Part shown: in pieces, positions 5,714 to 6,812 of the stretch
Numbering within the stretch: position 1 is the stretch's first letter
How the letters are laid out: every line of letters begins with the position of its first letter
DNA from: Sedimenticola sp.
GTDB taxonomy: Bacteria; Pseudomonadota; Gammaproteobacteria; Chromatiales; Chromatiaceae
Length of the DNA stretch: 6,812 nucleotides
Reading direction: 5' to 3'
Assembly: GCA_030590525.1 (NCBI GenBank)
Contig: JAUUYI010000111.1
Location: 1-6,812, forward strand
The notes under the pieces: model-generated
Told to the model about the DNA's origin: nothing
Databases searched by the model: none
What the model saw: only the letters and a program-made list of their open reading frames with translations
Program-made: the position numbers and the translations under genes

Positions 5714-6812
5714 TATTTCTCTCGACTGGCAGCCAGGAGCAGGTCAACGAGTTCCAATGTGCTTGCGGGTAATTTTTGCCGCAAGGAGAAACTGCCATCT
5801 TCTTGAACCGGGATAGAGAGACCAGATAATACAAACTGGCTGTTTGGACGACCGCGGCCACGAATGAGCAGATCCATCTGCAGATCCTGGTCCGGTTCAC
5901 CCCCGGTGGAAAAACTGGAGAGAGGCTGCGGGCCAGGCGGGGTTACGCTGACACGCGTGTCCAATGATGTTTCAGACTTCAGCGTGTTCAGCGTGTGGCT
6001 GCGGCCAACCCCCTGCCCCGTCATCTCCCCGGGTGTTGTCTCCACTGCCGTTGTTGCCATTGGCCAGGGGGACATAAAGAGCGTATCCCGACCGACCTCC
6101 GCGCCTTTCAGGTCAGCGACTAAAAAGAGCGGGTAGTGACCCAGCTCGAGTATATGCTTCGTGTTCTCTGCGGGAGCGTCAGGGGGAGAGGCTAAGCGGG
6201 CATGCCGCTGCAGGTCACCGTCGTGATCCGTGCTGGCAGGATCTATAGACTCCGGGGGCCGCATCGGATCCGGAAACAGGGGAGAGAGTCGGGTCCCACC
6301 GCCCTCCAGGGTCGAGTCCACTGGTTGTGACTCATCTGCCTGCCAGGGTCGCTGCTGCCCGGCAATTGCAAATCCGCTGCCCTCCGTGTCGGCAGAGGCT
6401 TGCTGGAAAAATGTTTCAGCCCCGGGTGTCAGAGTCAGAACCCGGGTCCCCGGGGCGGTGGAGTATCCTGCCCGAGGCAGCTCCACCGTATTCGACCTGG
6501 CCAGGTCGATCAGAAATCCTTCTCGAGTCCTGATACCCAGCTCTGCCACATAGCGTCTGGCATCCTTCCACACCTCGACATACTGGTTGCTGGAGCTCTT
6601 CGAGATCTCGACGTCGAATGCCTGCGGGGGGCTGTCGTGCCTGGGGCCCGCATCCGTCAGATCATGAAAACGAAGCACGAGAGTAACTTCTTTATCTTTG
6701 ATCTGGCGCGTGGCCGCTTCCAGATCCCAGGGGGTGATATGCCAGTAAGCATGCAGCTGATGGGGAGAGATCTCCATCAGTACCAGGTTTGTTTCCTCGA
6801 TCGGCTGAGGAA
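5713..6812 (-). CDS. DUF4912 domain protein of the glycogen operon, 5' end outside the window
   Basis: Its function is unknown. DUF4912 proteins often sit next to GH57/DUF1957 genes. An ATG occurs at 6777, but the frame stays open to the window edge and encodes ETNLVLMEISPHQLHAYWHI across it. That matches the usual DUF4912 opening (LVLM-x-x-x-P-x-x-LHAYW), so the ATG is internal and the true start lies beyond 6812. At least 366 codons are present. Counting from that internal Met, the DUF4912 core spans about 1-105 (LHAYW, FDVEI, YVAELGIRTREGFL, ARSNTVELPRAG). A long Pro/Ser/Thr/Gly-rich, probably disordered linker covers about 106-300, with a short ordered-looking segment (HILELGHYPLFLV) at 208-220. 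A small C-terminal module (GLSIPVQEDGSFSLRQKLP, about 319-337) has the repeated pattern seen in relatives. It has no signal peptide in the visible part. The stop overlaps the GH57 start (TAATG). Confidence 0.85.
   Translation of the reverse strand, partial: PQPIEETNLVLMEISPHQLHAYWHITPWDLEAATRQIKDKEVTLVLRFHDLTDAGPRHDSPPQAFDVEISKSSSNQYVEVWKDARRYVAELGIRTREGFLIDLARSNTVELPRAGYSTAPGTRVLTLTPGAETFFQQASADTEGSGFAIAGQQRPWQADESQPVDSTLEGGGTRLSPLFPDPMRPPESIDPASTDHDGDLQRHARLASPPDAPAENTKHILELGHYPLFLVADLKGAEVGRDTLFMSPWPMATTAVETTPGEMTGQGVGRSHTLNTLKSETSLDTRVSVTPPGPQPLSSFSTGGEPDQDLQMDLLIRGRGRPNSQFVLSGLSIPVQEDGSFSLRQKLPASTLELVDLLLAASREK

Noticed and set aside
6775..6777. ATG as the start of the DUF4912 gene
   Set aside because: The conserved DUF4912 opening continues upstream in frame (ETNLVL), so this Met is internal.

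Overview
The window looks like a chromosomal segment of a free-living or symbiotic gammaproteobacterium. The lipoprotein MltF of the SBP_bac_3 + SLT type, the CCA-encoding tRNA-Ser and the REP/RAYT elements all fit this, and a Chromatiales-like sulfur oxidiser is possible. That placement is an inference from gene content only.

Layout. (1) Positions 1-650 are a REP/RAYT region. The 5' part of a REP-associated tyrosine transposase gene runs off the left edge on the minus strand. It is followed by a pair of inverted GTAG-headed REP hairpins. A 204-bp unit (RAYT 5' end plus REP pair) is present twice in tandem (243-446 and 447-650), and the second RAYT piece is frameshifted. (2) A tRNA-Ser(CGA) gene lies at 673-762 on the minus strand. 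(3) A divergent mltF gene lies on the plus strand (892-2292). (4) The gap between the convergent mltF and glgA genes (2293-2646) is filled by concentric inverted repeats, including a second, unrelated GTAG-headed REP pair. (5) A minus-strand operon runs from the right edge to 2647: a DUF4912 protein (5' end outside the window), a GH57/DUF1957 alpha-glucan enzyme, and a glycogen synthase.

The operon genes are tightly coupled. The stop of the DUF4912 gene and the start of the GH57 gene share one base (TAATG). The Shine-Dalgarno of glgA is formed by the last two codons of the GH57 gene. Together they predict an alpha-1,4-glucan (glycogen) synthesis and branching module: GlgA elongates from ADP-glucose, the GH57 enzyme branches or remodels, and the DUF4912 protein is an unexplained partner. 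GlgA resembles, from memory, the cyanobacterial GlgA2-type glycogen synthase more than the enterobacterial enzyme.

I do not see a wholly new biological system. The most unusual elements are the REP duplication beside the tRNA, the nested palindromic island, and the non-canonical glycogen operon with its uncharacterised DUF4912 member.
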